The translations under genes were made by a program, and so were the position numbers. Below, in pieces: positions 9,319 through 16,623 of a stretch of DNA of 26,242 bases (its first letter is position 1; every line of letters starts with the position of its first letter). Below the pieces are notes generated by a model, which had not been told where the DNA came from, made no database searches, and saw only the letters and a program-made list of their open reading frames with translations. The stretch comes from JAAZAI01 sp050942875 (lineage in GTDB: Bacteria > Verrucomicrobiota > Kiritimatiellia > RFP12 > UBA3636), in assembly GCA_050942875.1 (NCBI GenBank), contig JBMNOD010000048.1, positions 1 through 26,242 on the forward strand, in the 5' to 3' direction.

Positions 9319-11970
9319 TCAGGCCCGCTCCCAATCCACTCTCACGATGCCGTCCGATGTCGGCACGGCGCCGCGGCAGAAGGTCACATCCGCCGGCGGG
9401 TTCGGTTCAATCCGCCAATCGCCCGTGCCGCCCGGCGGCGGACGCACCCCGAGCAGGTATTTCGCCAGATACTTGACGACGTAGGCGGCGAAGGGATGGC
9501 AGCGGCTGCGGGTGGGGAATTCGCCATACCCGAATTCCGCGAAATGCTCCCACGTCGTCCGGTCGCCATCGCGCACCATGTCGCCCCAGCGATGGCGGAT
9601 CGCCGCGAAGATCGGCTCGACCCAGCCCAAACGATCGTAGAGCTCCAGAATGTAGTAGAGCCCGAAGGGACTTCCATACGGCAGCAACGCCTTGTCCCCC
9701 GCCAGAATGCGGTCCGCCAAGGCGCGCGCGCGAGCCTCCGAAGCGACCCCGTAGATGCCCATCATGGCGTTGACGGTCTGGCTCGCCACCTCGGAGGGTT
9801 TGCCGTCCTCGTGCAGGCTGTCCACATACGCCTGGCGCGACTCGTCCCACAACTCGCGGTTGATCGCCTCGACCAGACGATCCCGGCTTGCGCGCCATGC
9901 GGCGCCGTCGGGTTCTCCCAGACGTTCGGCCAGATCGCCCGCCGCCTCCAACGCACCGGCCAGACCCGCCTGCTCGGCGGAGCAGACGGCATGCTCGTCG
10001 TCGCGCCCGTGCCCCCATTCGACAAAATGCCAGACGTCGCTCCACTCGAACAGCCCTTGCGCGTTGATTTTCCCCAGCGCTTCCTCGACCCCCGCGCGAA
10101 TGCGCGGGAACAGGCGACGGATGAAATCAAGATCCCCGGTGGCGTCGGCATAGTCGCGGCACCACAGGATCCAATGGAACGAATACACCGGAATGAAGGC
10201 GTCCCAGGTGCTGGGATACTGGCTGCGGACGAGTCCGGTGAAACCGGGATCCTCCGCAAACAGTTCAATGCTGTGCCGGGCCACCTCGCGGTTGCCGCAG
10301 GTCAGGCTTTCCCCCAGAAAGGCGGCCCGATTGTCGCAATTCCAGTTGACCTGCTCGAAGGTCGGACAGTCGATGAAGGTGTCGTCCATGCCGGAAATCA
10401 CGGATTGGACGCCGATCTCGTAGACGTCGTTCAGGAGGGGGTCGGAACAGCGCAGGCATCCTTGGTTGCGACTGCCGCAGTTCGCGGTCAGCACCCGCAG
10501 ATCCGACAGACTGACGGAATGTTCGCCCGTATGGTGGATGGCGATGTAGCGAACCCCGTAGGGATGGAAGCTCTCGAAGGACCGGACGCCATCCGCCAGC
10601 CGGTAGGTCAGCGCGTTCTCGCTGCCGAAAGTCCACTGCGGACGCCAGGACAGGCCCTCCTGGAAGCCCTCGAAGAAGGAGAAGATCAGGCGGCTGCCCT
10701 CCCGGCCGCGGGCGGTGAACGCCAGCCACCCGTTGTGCACCGCGCCGAGATCCAGGATCAATCGCACCGCCGTGCCGGGAGCGGCGGGCGGCAGTTCCAG
10801 CGGAGCTGAGGCGGGCGTGCGCAGCAACGCCGCGAACTCGCGCCCGTCGCCCGGAAGCGCTTCCGCCCCCACCACCAGATCCTGGCCGTTCGCCCATTCC
10901 ATGGTATGCGCGGGGTCCATGGTCGGCATGGAGACCCGGAGCGCTTCCCAATCCGGTTCCAACGGCGGCGTTTTCGCGTCCGTGAGGACCACTTGGAAAC
11001 CGCCGTCGCCAAAGGGATTCGCGAACCGCACGGGAGCCTCGCAAAATCCGGCCAGATTCAGTTGCTCGAAATGGTCGCGATGATGAACGCCGATCAACCG
11101 GTTGGCGCCGGCCGCCAGGGCGATCTCGCCGGGATTCTCCGCATTCCGCGTCCAGGGCTCCCACCCCGACCCCGCGAACACCTTCCGCCCTTCCCGATAC
11201 CAGGTCGCCGAGCCACAGGTCGGCGTGAAGCGCAACGTCTGGGCCACGGGCGACACGATGTCGGTGACGAACCATGCCGGGGTCTCGTAGATGTTCGCGC
11301 GCGACCATTCGTCCGGCGTCACCAGGTAGGGCTTGTGCCGGAAGCTGATCGCGAAGGAGGGAAGACGCACGCGATCCGCCACGAGCAGGCGTTTGGGCGG
11401 CAGGGCTTCGCGCGTCGGCAACGGCACCCGGCGCGGGTACAGCGCCAGGTTCCGCTCGACCACGACGGCCGCTTCCCATTCCGCCTCGACGCCGGCCGCG
11501 TTGAAATCCTCGATGCAAGGCAGAATCCAGCGGCGCACCGTGTCGCTGCGCCGACGCCGGTCAATCCGCATTTGCGTCTCCGTCCCGCTGGCGGCAACCG
11601 TCTCGTCGCCGATGCGGATCTCGAAGCGCAACCCCGGTTTGCCGGGGCAGTAGGTCATCGTGCCGACGCCGATGTTCAGCACGACGACCTCCAGGACGTT
11701 GCCCCCCTCCGCCAACAGGCCGGACACCTCGTAGGGATCCACCCCGCGGGTGCCCTGCGCCGACTTGGCCGGTCCGAACCCGAGCCGGTGTCCGTTGAGG
11801 CGCGCCTGGTAGAGCGCATCGGCGGTGATCCGCAGCCGCGCCCCGTCCCTCGCCGCCGCGGCCGCCTGCGCCGCCGTCAGCGCAAACGCGTGCCGAGCCT
11901 GGCGGAAGTCGTTGTACCCGTCTTCCGCCCCGCTCCATATCCACTTCGCTTCATGAAACACTGGATCCAT
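9319..11970 (-). CDS. GH78-like alpha-L-rhamnosidase, C-terminally truncated
   Basis: An 883-residue protein with no signal peptide. The N-terminal half contains beta-sandwich domains with 'KWIW' at the start and 'RLRITADALYQARLNG', the jelly-roll carbohydrate-binding pattern common in bacterial rhamnosidases. Residues ~500-840 form an (alpha/alpha)6 barrel. 'DCPTFEQVNWNCDNR' (~534-548) aligns with the acidic DCP.R.E...W.GD motif of GH78 around the general acid, and 'TTWEHF' plus the His in 'RCHPFAAY' match later family motifs. It would hydrolyse terminal alpha-L-rhamnose from oligosaccharides. The chain stops at 'GIVRVDWERA', about where the final beta-sandwich begins, so most of that domain seems lost; the following in-frame remnant supports a deletion. 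The ATG at 11970 is chosen because a strong GGGAGGTGA lies 4 bp before it. GH78 membership is by motif only; substrate not provable. Confidence 0.75.
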   Translation of the reverse strand: MDPVFHEAKWIWSGAEDGYNDFRQARHAFALTAAQAAAAARDGARLRITADALYQARLNGHRLGFGPAKSAQGTRGVDPYEVSGLLAEGGNVLEVVVLNIGVGTMTYCPGKPGLRFEIRIGDETVAASGTETQMRIDRRRRSDTVRRWILPCIEDFNAAGVEAEWEAAVVVERNLALYPRRVPLPTREALPPKRLLVADRVRLPSFAISFRHKPYLVTPDEWSRANIYETPAWFVTDIVSPVAQTLRFTPTCGSATWYREGRKVFAGSGWEPWTRNAENPGEIALAAGANRLIGVHHRDHFEQLNLAGFCEAPVRFANPFGDGGFQVVLTDAKTPPLEPDWEALRVSMPTMDPAHTMEWANGQDLVVGAEALPGDGREFAALLRTPASAPLELPPAAPGTAVRLILDLGAVHNGWLAFTARGREGSRLIFSFFEGFQEGLSWRPQWTFGSENALTYRLADGVRSFESFHPYGVRYIAIHHTGEHSVSLSDLRVLTANCGSRNQGCLRCSDPLLNDVYEIGVQSVISGMDDTFIDCPTFEQVNWNCDNRAAFLGESLTCGNREVARHSIELFAEDPGFTGLVRSQYPSTWDAFIPVYSFHWILWCRDYADATGDLDFIRRLFPRIRAGVEEALGKINAQGLFEWSDVWHFVEWGHGRDDEHAVCSAEQAGLAGALEAAGDLAERLGEPDGAAWRASRDRLVEAINRELWDESRQAYVDSLHEDGKPSEVASQTVNAMMGIYGVASEARARALADRILAGDKALLPYGSPFGLYYILELYDRLGWVEPIFAAIRHRWGDMVRDGDRTTWEHFAEFGYGEFPTRSRCHPFAAYVVKYLAKYLLGVRPPPGGTGDWRIEPNPPADVTFCRGAVPTSDGIVRVDWERA

Positions 11971-11974
11971 TTTG

Positions 11975-11983
11975 TCACCTCCC
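11975..11983 (-). promoter_or_regulatory. Ribosome binding site overlapping the preceding stop codon
   Basis: On the minus strand GGGAGGTGA contains the last codons and TGA stop of the upstream clan-A glycosidase, followed by CAAA and the ATG of the GH78-like gene. It fixes that start and implies translational coupling. Confidence 0.75.
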
Positions 11984-13510
11984 AATCAAATAAATCGGCG
12001 CCTCCGAGAGCACGAGCCGCCCGTCGCGAATCGGCGGCGGAATCGAATTGCCCTGAAGGTCGATCGCCTCCGTCGCCTGGACGCCCCCGTCGATCGGCCA
12101 CGCCACATCCGTCTCGTCGCGCAGCGCCCAGGCCGCGAAAATGATCATTCCGCCCTTCTCGAAACGATAAAGCCGGTAGCGGGCCTCGTCGGTGGAGAAA
12201 GACCCCTTGGGCGCGGCCTCGCCCACAAGGCGCGTCATCGTCGCCAACGCGGAGAAAGACGGCTTCGGCGTATAGTCCTGGCGCACGAGGCCGAAATTAT
12301 GCTCCGTGTAGTTGCGCTTCGGGCCGTCGTCCATGAAATCGTACTGGCAGGCGAACTCGATGCCAAGCTGGCGGGAAAGAATCCAGAATCGGACCAGGTA
12401 CTGCGCCTGCTGCACCAGCGAACTGGGCGGATAGCCGCCCACAAAGGCGTGCGTTGCGTCGCGATCCGGCTCATACGTCGTCCATCCGCATTCGGTGATC
12501 GCCAGACGCGTCGCGCCGCCATGCGCGAGCAGGTATTCCCGCACTTCGCGGCCGTTGTCCTTGAAAAGCCAGTTGCCCTCGGGCGGATGGCGCTCGTGAT
12601 CGTAGGGGTGGATCGAAACGAGGTCGTCGGCCCGCACAAGATCCCCCTTGAGCATGATCTTGAAGAACTCCCAGAAGTCTTCGACGCCCACGCCGGGGGA
12701 GAAATCCGGATCGACCGCCTTGATCGCGGCGACCGCCTTGCGCGTCGCCTCGGCATGCTTCGGAATCCACGGCGCATCGGGATGGCACTGCCACTTTTTG
12801 AACGCCTCCCCCTCCGGCAAATAGACGTGCGGGAAGTCGAAGTTGTGGGGTTCGTTGAAAATGTCGCAGCTGCGGACCTTGCCCTTGAATTCCTTCACGA
12901 ACGCCGCGGCGAAATTCGCATAGGCGTCGGGATCGAGCGGATTCGGGTAGAGGTCGTTCCTGCCGTTGAGGACGGGATGGAACCGGATGCCGCGCTTGCA
13001 CAGCTCGTCAATCAGTCCGCGAAGGCGCGCATCGAAATCGTACACGCCCCTCTCCTTTTCGTACCAGGCCCAAATCACATCGTCGCGCACCATGCCGATG
13101 CCGGCTGCGGACATGAGATCGAGATAGCGGTAGTCCCGCCGATGCCATCCGTGACTGCTGTGCGTGCCGACGCCGACCCAGCCGCACGGATTGACGCGCC
13201 GGGTTCGCAAGAAGGCGAACCATGTCTCGTTCGTGCCGATCGTCAGTTTGAAGGCTCCGTAGCGCCTGCCGATCCCGTCGTGCGAGACGGAAACGACCCC
13301 GTCCGCCACCGTGCCCTTCGCGCAAAGGGCGTCCCGCCAATCCGCCACCTGCCAGTCGCCTGCTTGATCCGTCGTGAACACGGCGGTTTCACCCGGATAG
13401 TAAAGCGCCCCGAACCGGTCGGCCGTCACGGCGGAAGTCGCCGGGAGCCCAAGCGCGAGGGAACAAAAGCCGGAAGCGACGCCATTCATGATCGTCCTCT
13501 TCAAATCCAT
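11975..13510 (-). CDS. Secreted clan GH-A glycoside hydrolase (GH5/GH39-like)
   Basis: A 511-residue protein. Starting at 13510 gives a signal peptide (Lys-Arg at 4-5, hydrophobic core, cleavage near Ser-Ala-Val-Thr-Ala at ~30). An ATG at 13489 has the better ribosome site (AAGAGGA) but loses the basic residues, so the start is uncertain. An N-terminal beta domain (~30-110) precedes a TIM barrel. 'DIFNEPHNFDFP' supplies the acid/base Glu (E220) and 'LAITECGWTTYEP' the nucleophile (E340), the standard clan-A Asn-Glu-Pro and later Glu. 'IGMVRDDVIWAWYEKERGVYDF' is the typical barrel opening. A short beta domain ends the protein (~430-511). It is presumably periplasmic or extracellular and may cleave the glycan backbone before internalisation. 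The family within the clan cannot be fixed by eye. Its stop overlaps the next gene's ribosome site. Confidence 0.8.
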   Translation of the reverse strand: MDLKRTIMNGVASGFCSLALGLPATSAVTADRFGALYYPGETAVFTTDQAGDWQVADWRDALCAKGTVADGVVSVSHDGIGRRYGAFKLTIGTNETWFAFLRTRRVNPCGWVGVGTHSSHGWHRRDYRYLDLMSAAGIGMVRDDVIWAWYEKERGVYDFDARLRGLIDELCKRGIRFHPVLNGRNDLYPNPLDPDAYANFAAAFVKEFKGKVRSCDIFNEPHNFDFPHVYLPEGEAFKKWQCHPDAPWIPKHAEATRKAVAAIKAVDPDFSPGVGVEDFWEFFKIMLKGDLVRADDLVSIHPYDHERHPPEGNWLFKDNGREVREYLLAHGGATRLAITECGWTTYEPDRDATHAFVGGYPPSSLVQQAQYLVRFWILSRQLGIEFACQYDFMDDGPKRNYTEHNFGLVRQDYTPKPSFSALATMTRLVGEAAPKGSFSTDEARYRLYRFEKGGMIIFAAWALRDETDVAWPIDGGVQATEAIDLQGNSIPPPIRDGRLVLSEAPIYLIGR

Positions 13511-13539
13511 GTCGCGGCAAGCCATTGAGAAGCGGATGC

Positions 13540-14910
13540 CTACAATTCGTCGACCGGCACCGCAATGCGGAAACCCTGGTTGAACTGCGGATTGCCCCAC
13601 CAGTTTCCATTGTTTCGGTACGCGCTGCGGAGCGTCTGCCTCCCTTGAACCCATGAGCCGCCACGAACGCCGACGTTGAAGTGGGTGTCCTCCCATCCAT
13701 GCGGATCCGTTGCGTCGGCGGCATAGTTGGCGTCCACGTAGGAACCCGTTGCATTCGCCTTGACGTTGTCCAAAACGACTTCCCCCATGTTGCCGTGCAT
13801 GTCGTAAAGCCCCCAGGGATTCGGCTTCTTCGAACCGACGCGCACCGGGCCTTCCGCCTGCTGGCGGTCGTAGACGGCGATGTCCGAGTAGTCGGTCGAC
13901 GCGCTGTAGTCGCGGCCATCGCTGAACGCCGTCGTCGTGCCGGCGCGGCAGGCAAACTCCCACTGCGCCTCGTACGGCAGGTTGTAGTGCTTGGTCGTCG
14001 CGGTCGCGTCGCCCGCAAGCTGGCGGAACTTGTAGAAGAACGTCGGGTGTCCAACGCCCGGGAGCTCGTCCACATCGCCCTTCCAGGAGTCCTGGGCATG
14101 CTTTTCGCCGCACAGCCAACGGTTGCGCGCGCAACTCTGAATCGGCAGCGTCTTCGCATCGTTCGTGGCATGCTGCCGCATGCTCCACAGATTGCCCGAC
14201 GTGTCCGATTCCCCGGGAATCGACCCCATGACCTGAATCCACTGCGCCTGCGTCACTTCGAAGACGCCGATGTAGAAATCCCTGGTGAAGGTCACGTTGT
14301 GCTGCGTCTCCTGTCCGCAGCCATTGGCGTTCAGCAGGCCTGCGGCCTCCGTCTCGGTTGCCGGCGCCCCCATGACGAACGTCTGGTTTGCAGCCGGGAT
14401 GCGGCGGAAGACCATCTTCGTCGTGCGGTAGAGATCGCTCCCGATGCCGCCGGGAAGCTGCCATTCGCATTCATAGTGCCGCCGCCGCGTCTCGGCATGG
14501 GCGCTCACGAGATCGAAGACGTAATAGGGCGGCGGCGCATCCGTCGTCCACGCCGAAACACGCGCCGTCACGGAATGGTTCGCCACGTTGTCGGCGCCAA
14601 GATCCGCCGCCATGTCCCACGAAATCTTTCGATTTGGGTACGACATGTACTCGGTCGTGCTGCCCTTCTTGAGCTCGCCCGTCACCTTGACGAGCCGCCA
14701 CACGTCGCCGGCCACGGACGTCGCCGCCTCGCAGACCACGCCGTTGGTCAGGAAGGCGACCGTCACGATGGCGTCCTCCGTCAGGTCGTAGTCGACGGTG
14801 ACGGCGTGCGTCGCCGGATGCTGCGTCACCTGCACATTCGAAACCGTCGGCACGGCAAACGACGCGGCGGCCGCAACGGCCACCCAAAAAACGATGAAAT
14901 GCTTTTTCAT
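13540..14910 (-). CDS. Secreted SUMF1/FGE-sulfatase-fold protein, paralogue B
   Basis: A 456-residue protein with a signal peptide (Met-Lys-Lys-His then a hydrophobic stretch, cleavage near Ala19). Residues ~20-122 form an Ig/fibronectin-like domain opening 'PTVSNVQVTQ'. Residues ~165-456 form a SUMF1-type domain: 'FVMGAP' (178), 'FYIGVFEVTQAQW' (212), 'LPYEAQWEFACRAGTTT' (311), 'NPWGLYDMHGNMGEVVLDN' (364) and 'VRGGSW....TLRSAYRN' (415). The family includes formylglycine-generating enzymes, but the active-site Cys pair that follows GGS in true FGEs is absent, and the usual GN.WEW box is changed to GNMGEV. Sulfatase activation is therefore unlikely; a lectin-like or structural binding role is more plausible (inference). 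Start supported by AGGAG 9 bp upstream. It is the third gene of the operon-like run, 30 bp after its paralogue. Confidence 0.82.
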   Translation of the reverse strand: MKKHFIVFWVAVAAAASFAVPTVSNVQVTQHPATHAVTVDYDLTEDAIVTVAFLTNGVVCEAATSVAGDVWRLVKVTGELKKGSTTEYMSYPNRKISWDMAADLGADNVANHSVTARVSAWTTDAPPPYYVFDLVSAHAETRRRHYECEWQLPGGIGSDLYRTTKMVFRRIPAANQTFVMGAPATETEAAGLLNANGCGQETQHNVTFTRDFYIGVFEVTQAQWIQVMGSIPGESDTSGNLWSMRQHATNDAKTLPIQSCARNRWLCGEKHAQDSWKGDVDELPGVGHPTFFYKFRQLAGDATATTKHYNLPYEAQWEFACRAGTTTAFSDGRDYSASTDYSDIAVYDRQQAEGPVRVGSKKPNPWGLYDMHGNMGEVVLDNVKANATGSYVDANYAADATDPHGWEDTHFNVGVRGGSWVQGRQTLRSAYRNNGNWWGNPQFNQGFRIAVPVDEL

Positions 14911-14940
14911 AAATCAAGTCTCCTGCTTCTTGTCGAGGGC

Positions 14941-16311
14941 TTACCAAAGGTCGATCGGGCACGCCACGCGGAAGCCAACCGTATTCGCCAGCGAACCCCA
15001 CCAGTTGTTTCCAAATCGGTAGGCGGCCCGAACGGCCGTCCAGCCGCTTGCATAGTGACCGCCGCGAACGACGACACTGGAATAATCGCTGTAGTCCGCA
15101 ATGCCGACGGGATCGACGCGATCCTGGGCGTAGTACCCCGCCTCGTCATCCACGACGCCCGCGGCGTTCTTGGTCTGGGAGCGCTTCTGGATGTTGTCGA
15201 CACACCACTCGTTCATGTTGCCCAGCATGTCGTAGAGCCCCCAGGCGTTCGGCTGCTTCGAGCCCACCCGCATGGGGCCGTCCGCCTCCTGACCGTAGAC
15301 GGCGATGTCCGAATGATCCGCATCCCACGCCCTGCCGTCGTACTGCGCCGTCGTGGTGCCGGCCCGGCAGGCATATTCCCACTGCGCTTCCGTCGGCAGG
15401 TTGTAGCGCAAGATCGAGTTGGCGCCAACGAAGGGGTCGCCCGCCTTCTGCCGCAGGAACGTCATGAAACACTCCGTACGGTCTCCATAGACCGTGCCCA
15501 TGACGCCCTGGTAGATGTCCATGACCGTCTCCCCGCAAATCCACCGGTTGCGGGCGACGTAATGAACGGGCAGCGCATCGCCCTTCCATTTCTGGGGCAT
15601 CCTCCATTCATCCGGCCAGCCGGCCGTGGGGCTGCCGGCTTCGCCCGGCATGTGGCCCACGACATTGACAAACTGCTTTTGCGTCACCTCGAAGACCCCG
15701 ATGAAGTAGTCCTGGGTAAACGCGACCTCGTGCTCGGTTTCGCAGCCCAGGTAGTCGGCGCTGCCGTTGAACAGCCCCGTCGCGTTCCGCTCGGCGACGG
15801 GCGATCCCATGATGAACGACCTGCCCTTGGCGTGGATGCGGCGGAAGACCATCTTCGACGTGCGATAGACGTCGCTCTCGATGCCGCCCGGAAGCTGCGA
15901 CTCGGTTTCGTAGAAGTTCTTCGCGCCGTCCACCAGGTCGAGGACGTAGTAGTCGGGCGGCGCGCCTTTCTTCCACGCCGTCACGACGGCCCTGGCGTTC
16001 TCGAACTTGACGTCCCGATCATCCATCGCCTCGCGGGGGTTCCAGGTGATCGTCCTGCCGCTTCCCGTGGAAACGACCTTGAAGACGTCGCCCGTCGCAT
16101 TTTTGAGAAGGCTCTTGCCGATTGAAACGCCGTTCGTCTGGATGTCGAACGTGACAATCGCGTCTTCGCCCGCGAGGTCGTAGGTCACATGCACTCTCCG
16201 TTCCGAATGCTGCTCGAGGCCGACGTTCGAAACGGTCGGCACAACCGGCTCGGCCCAGGCCGCCGTGGCGACAAGGCCCAGCACACAACAAGTCCAATGT
16301 CTCAAGTCCAT
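14941..16311 (-). CDS. Secreted SUMF1/FGE-sulfatase-fold protein, paralogue A
   Basis: A protein of exactly the same length (456 residues) and layout as its downstream neighbour: signal peptide to Ala20 ('CCVLGLVATAAWA'), the 'PTVSNVGLEQH' beta domain (~24-112) and a SUMF1-type domain with 'FIMGSP' (166), 'YFIGVFEVTQKQF' (202), 'LPTEAQWEYACRAGTTT' (305), 'WGLYDMLGNMNEWCVDN' (357) and 'VVRGGHY....AVRAAYRF' (415). It keeps the NEWC box that the other copy lost, but it too lacks the Cys-x4-Cys pair needed for formylglycine generation. The start at 16311 is fixed by AAGGAGG five bp upstream; the frame extends further upstream only through non-coding sequence. The two genes are evidently an old tandem duplication that has diverged strongly. 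Confidence 0.82.
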   Translation of the reverse strand: MDLRHWTCCVLGLVATAAWAEPVVPTVSNVGLEQHSERRVHVTYDLAGEDAIVTFDIQTNGVSIGKSLLKNATGDVFKVVSTGSGRTITWNPREAMDDRDVKFENARAVVTAWKKGAPPDYYVLDLVDGAKNFYETESQLPGGIESDVYRTSKMVFRRIHAKGRSFIMGSPVAERNATGLFNGSADYLGCETEHEVAFTQDYFIGVFEVTQKQFVNVVGHMPGEAGSPTAGWPDEWRMPQKWKGDALPVHYVARNRWICGETVMDIYQGVMGTVYGDRTECFMTFLRQKAGDPFVGANSILRYNLPTEAQWEYACRAGTTTAQYDGRAWDADHSDIAVYGQEADGPMRVGSKQPNAWGLYDMLGNMNEWCVDNIQKRSQTKNAAGVVDDEAGYYAQDRVDPVGIADYSDYSSVVVRGGHYASGWTAVRAAYRFGNNWWGSLANTVGFRVACPIDLW

Positions 16312-16325
16312 TTTCGCCTCCTTTT

Positions 16326-16514
16326 TCACTTGAGGATGAGAAGCAGCCCCGTGGGGGCCGTGCTGATCGTCACCTCCTGCGAGGAGACGGCATGCGTCCG
16401 CTCGGCAGGCGTGGCGACAACGGCGGGAGCCGACGTCGCCTGGGACGCCGGTGTGAAAGCCTGGGCGCACAAAGCGCACAAGGACGCAATCGTCATCAGC
16501 ATGAGTGTTTTCAT
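16326..16514 (-). CDS. Small secreted Ala/Thr/Pro-rich peptide
   Basis: A 62-codon gene starting with MKTLMLMTIASLCALCAQA, a textbook signal peptide. The mature ~43 residues are rich in Ala, Thr, Ser, Pro and Val and end in the hydrophobic run LLLILK. AGGAAGGA lies 7 bp before the ATG. The stop is 14 bp before the start of SUMF1-fold paralogue A, so the pair is probably co-transcribed. I recognise no family. It could be a small envelope peptide, or the remnant of a protein of the same signal-peptide/beta-domain type as its neighbours. Confidence 0.6.
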   Translation of the reverse strand: MKTLMLMTIASLCALCAQAFTPASQATSAPAVVATPAERTHAVSSQEVTISTAPTGLLLILK

Positions 16515-16623
16515 TTTGTTTTCCTTCCTGGGTTGTAAAGGCCTCCATGTGTCCGACGCATCATGAAGGAGCAAAATCTGCAATGATCCCGACTTGCGAC
16601 AAGAATGCAAGATGGTCGATCGG

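Noticed and set aside
9226..10809. 527-residue + strand frame
   Set aside because: Antisense shadow of the GH78-like gene; composition is typical of GC-rich non-coding frames.
13511..14470. Upstream extension of the clan-A glycosidase frame
   Set aside because: The extension overlaps the SUMF1-fold paralogue out of frame and precedes a good signal peptide, so it is not translated as such.
13681..16125. 814-residue + strand frame
   Set aside because: It is antisense to both SUMF1-fold genes, Arg/Val/His-rich, with no domain or ribosome site, while the minus strand has clear signal peptides and motifs.
13540..16311. Reading the SUMF1-fold proteins as sulfatase-maturing formylglycine-generating enzymes
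   Set aside because: The essential Cys pair after the GGS motif is missing in both, and no sulfatase gene is in the window.
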